DNA of 64,000 nucleotides. It comes from Bicyclus anynana. Its lineage: Eukaryota; Arthropoda; Insecta; Lepidoptera; Nymphalidae. The stretch covers positions 5,483,355 to 5,547,354 of the forward strand of contig NC_069104.1 in the NCBI RefSeq assembly GCF_947172395.1, given 5' to 3'. The notes beneath the pieces were generated by a model. That model worked only from the letters and a program-made list of their open reading frames with translations, was not told the DNA's origin and ran no database searches. Within the stretch, counting starts at the first letter, position 1. Each line of letters starts with the position of its first letter. Made by a program: the position numbers and the translations under genes. Shown here piece by piece: positions 55,001 through 58,000 of this stretch.

Positions 55001-58000
55001 CCCATCATTCTGCCGAGTTTCTCATACATACTACCTAAACAGCATATCGCCGCGCTGTAAACAATATACATTGACTTCAATTTTCCTACTAATATAAACG
55101 CAAAAGTTTGTTTGGATGTTTGGTATTCTTTAACGCCGCAACTACTGAACCGATATGACTTGGAAATGGATTTTACACTGGATTAATACATAGGCTACTG
55201 AAAATCCATGGTTCCCGAGGGATTTGTGAAAAACTAAATTTCACGCGGAGGTCCTCTAGTAATATAAATGCGAAAGGATAATAATTAATGAAATTTGGCA
55301 GGGAGATAGTTCATAGTTAGTAGGTGTCCGCTAAGAAAGAATTTTGCGATATGACCGGATTAAAGGCAGACGAAGTCGCGAGCGTCCGTTAGTTGGTTAT
55401 ATTTAGAAGATATAGCAAATATTAAATAAAAATCATAAAAAAAAAGAATTTCTGCAGTACATGGAATGCTATAATTTATTATAGTTATGTTCCACAATTT
55501 CCATTTTTGACAGCAAAACAATGGTTAGTAATCCAATACCAATTTTAATGCTTTTAAGTCAGCCTTTATCGCCAAATTAAGTGAATGATCAAAGATGCAT
55601 GTAATATTTCTTACTAGCGGACGCCCGCGACTTCGTCCGCGTGAAAGTAGATGTAAACTTTTAAATACCCCTGCCCTACCCTACCCTGCCCTACCCTACT
55701 CCTTCCCTACCCTACCTTACCCTTCCCCCTACCCTATCCATTAAGGCTGCACACGCGACGGAAGCTTAAAAAATGAAGTAACTTCTCCCGTTTTACCAAC
55801 ATTTCCCTTCACTGCTCTGCTCCTATTGATCGTAGCGTAATAAAAAGTATACTATAACCTGCCCAGGAGTATGAAAAATATATAATTGTACCAAGTTTCG
55901 TTAAAATCCGTCGAGTAGTTTTTGTTTCATTAACGAACATAACACGCGGCGAAAGCTTAAAAAATTAAGTAACATCTCCCGTTTTCCCAACATTTCCCTT
56001 CACTGCTCTGCCCCTATTCATCGTAGCGTGATGAAAAGTATACTATAACCTGCCCAGGAGTATGAAGAATAATTGTACCAAGTTTCGTTAAAATCCGTCT
56101 AGTAGTTTTTGTTTCTATAAAGAACATACAGACAGACAGACAGACAAAAATTTTACTGATTGCATTTTTGGCATCAGTATCGACCACTAATCACCCCCTG
56201 ATAGTTCTTTTGGAAATATATTTCATGTACAGAATTGACCTCTCTACAGATTTATTATAAGTATAGATTAAAACAATATTTAACTTACAGTCTGGTAGGC
56301 AAATATGATGGCGAGTCATCCTTAACTTTGATAATATCATTGCATTTGTTAACTGTATCGAAGAGCAGGAACGTGTCTCCCACTGAGAACAATGTTGCCA
56401 AACATCTTGCCAATAATCTCCGGGCTGGTGGGCCCAGATTCTCTCGTAGGAGGCTCACCAACTGGGCTACTAGCTTTTGTTGACAGCTTTTTAGGTCGGA
56501 CTGAAAATGTAGAATAATGTTGAATGGTGCGAGAGGATTACCAGCAGCAGCAGATTTGCCTCTCTAAAACTGCAGCAAGTTCTATATTAGAACGGGTATC
56601 CAAAGCTACTTTAGTAGGATCTTACCAAATTTGGATAGGCAGGGAGAACAACACGTTTTGCCTAGGGCTGGTTTTACCACCTTAAGGCCTTCAGTTTTGT
56701 ATTACTTTATGTCATACGATAGACTACTTTTTAACCAACTTGAAAAAAAGGGGGGTTTCTAAATTCGACTGTATAAAATATGTATATGTAAAAAGAAAAC
56801 CTCTTTAATATTATTTCTTTTTGGTAATTTACTTTATAATTATATATATATATATATATATATTTATAAAATATAAATATATATATTTTATCTGTGTTCG
56901 CGCATAACTTTGTTGTTTATAAACCAATTCCTATCTGACACTTCTTGATCTCGAGAGCCGTGATAGCCCAGAGGATATGACCTCTGCCTTCGATTCGGAG
57001 GGCGTAGGTTCGAATCCGGTCAGGGCCATTCACCTCCAACTTTTCAGTTATAAGCATTTAACGAAACTAAACATCACGTGTCTCAAACAGTGGAAAAACA
57101 TCGTGAGGGAACCTGCATATTCGGAATTTTTCAAAATTCTATTTGTGTGTGAAGTCTGCCAATCCACATTGGGCCAGCGTTATGAACTATTATTATTATA
57201 TTAGCCTAATCCCTCTCATTCTGAGAGGACACTCGTGATCAACAGTGAGCCGAATATGGGTTGTTAATGATCTGGCATTTACATAATGTACTAGCTAACC
57301 TGCGGTTTCATCAGCGTAGTTCCCGTTTCCGTTATGATGCGGGGTTAAAACATAGCCTATGATATTCATAAATAACGTGCCTTTATAATCAAATAAATAA
57401 AATACACAACTTTTACAATTTTTACTTCTTGATAATATTAGTATAACACGAAAATTTATAGGTAAGAAAAACGTTTAATTGAGGAAATTGAACATGTCAG
57501 TGGAAATCCTCAATGTTATAAAAGCGAAAGTCAGTTTGTTTTTTTCAAGTTTTCATTACTAAACTATTCAATCAATCACAATTTTCTTTTTTTTTTTTTG
57601 AATGAAAGGTTTTTAATTTGGACAAATAATGTATATGGTTATAACCAATTGGTTGAATAGTTGTGAAAGAATATCAAAACAATATTATTTAGGAGTAAAA
57701 TCAATACATACAAATAAGTGTGATTTCAAAATAACTGTTTTTTCAAGTGCTTATAGTTTTTTTACACGATACTAAAACAAAATCAAGCTTTTTAAAATTT
57801 TGTCTGACAGTCTGTTTAGATCCGGATTCCGGATTTAGCGTTTCGGTACAAGTGTTGATCGATTGTCAAGGAATTCCTTAACCCTACATCCAGTAGTCAC
57901 AAGTCCTGGACTTTGCTTGGTGTTTTTCTCTCTACCACGTGATGGACCCGGCACCCGCACGGTGAATCCATGGTGTGATAAGATATTCGTCTCTCTGTCT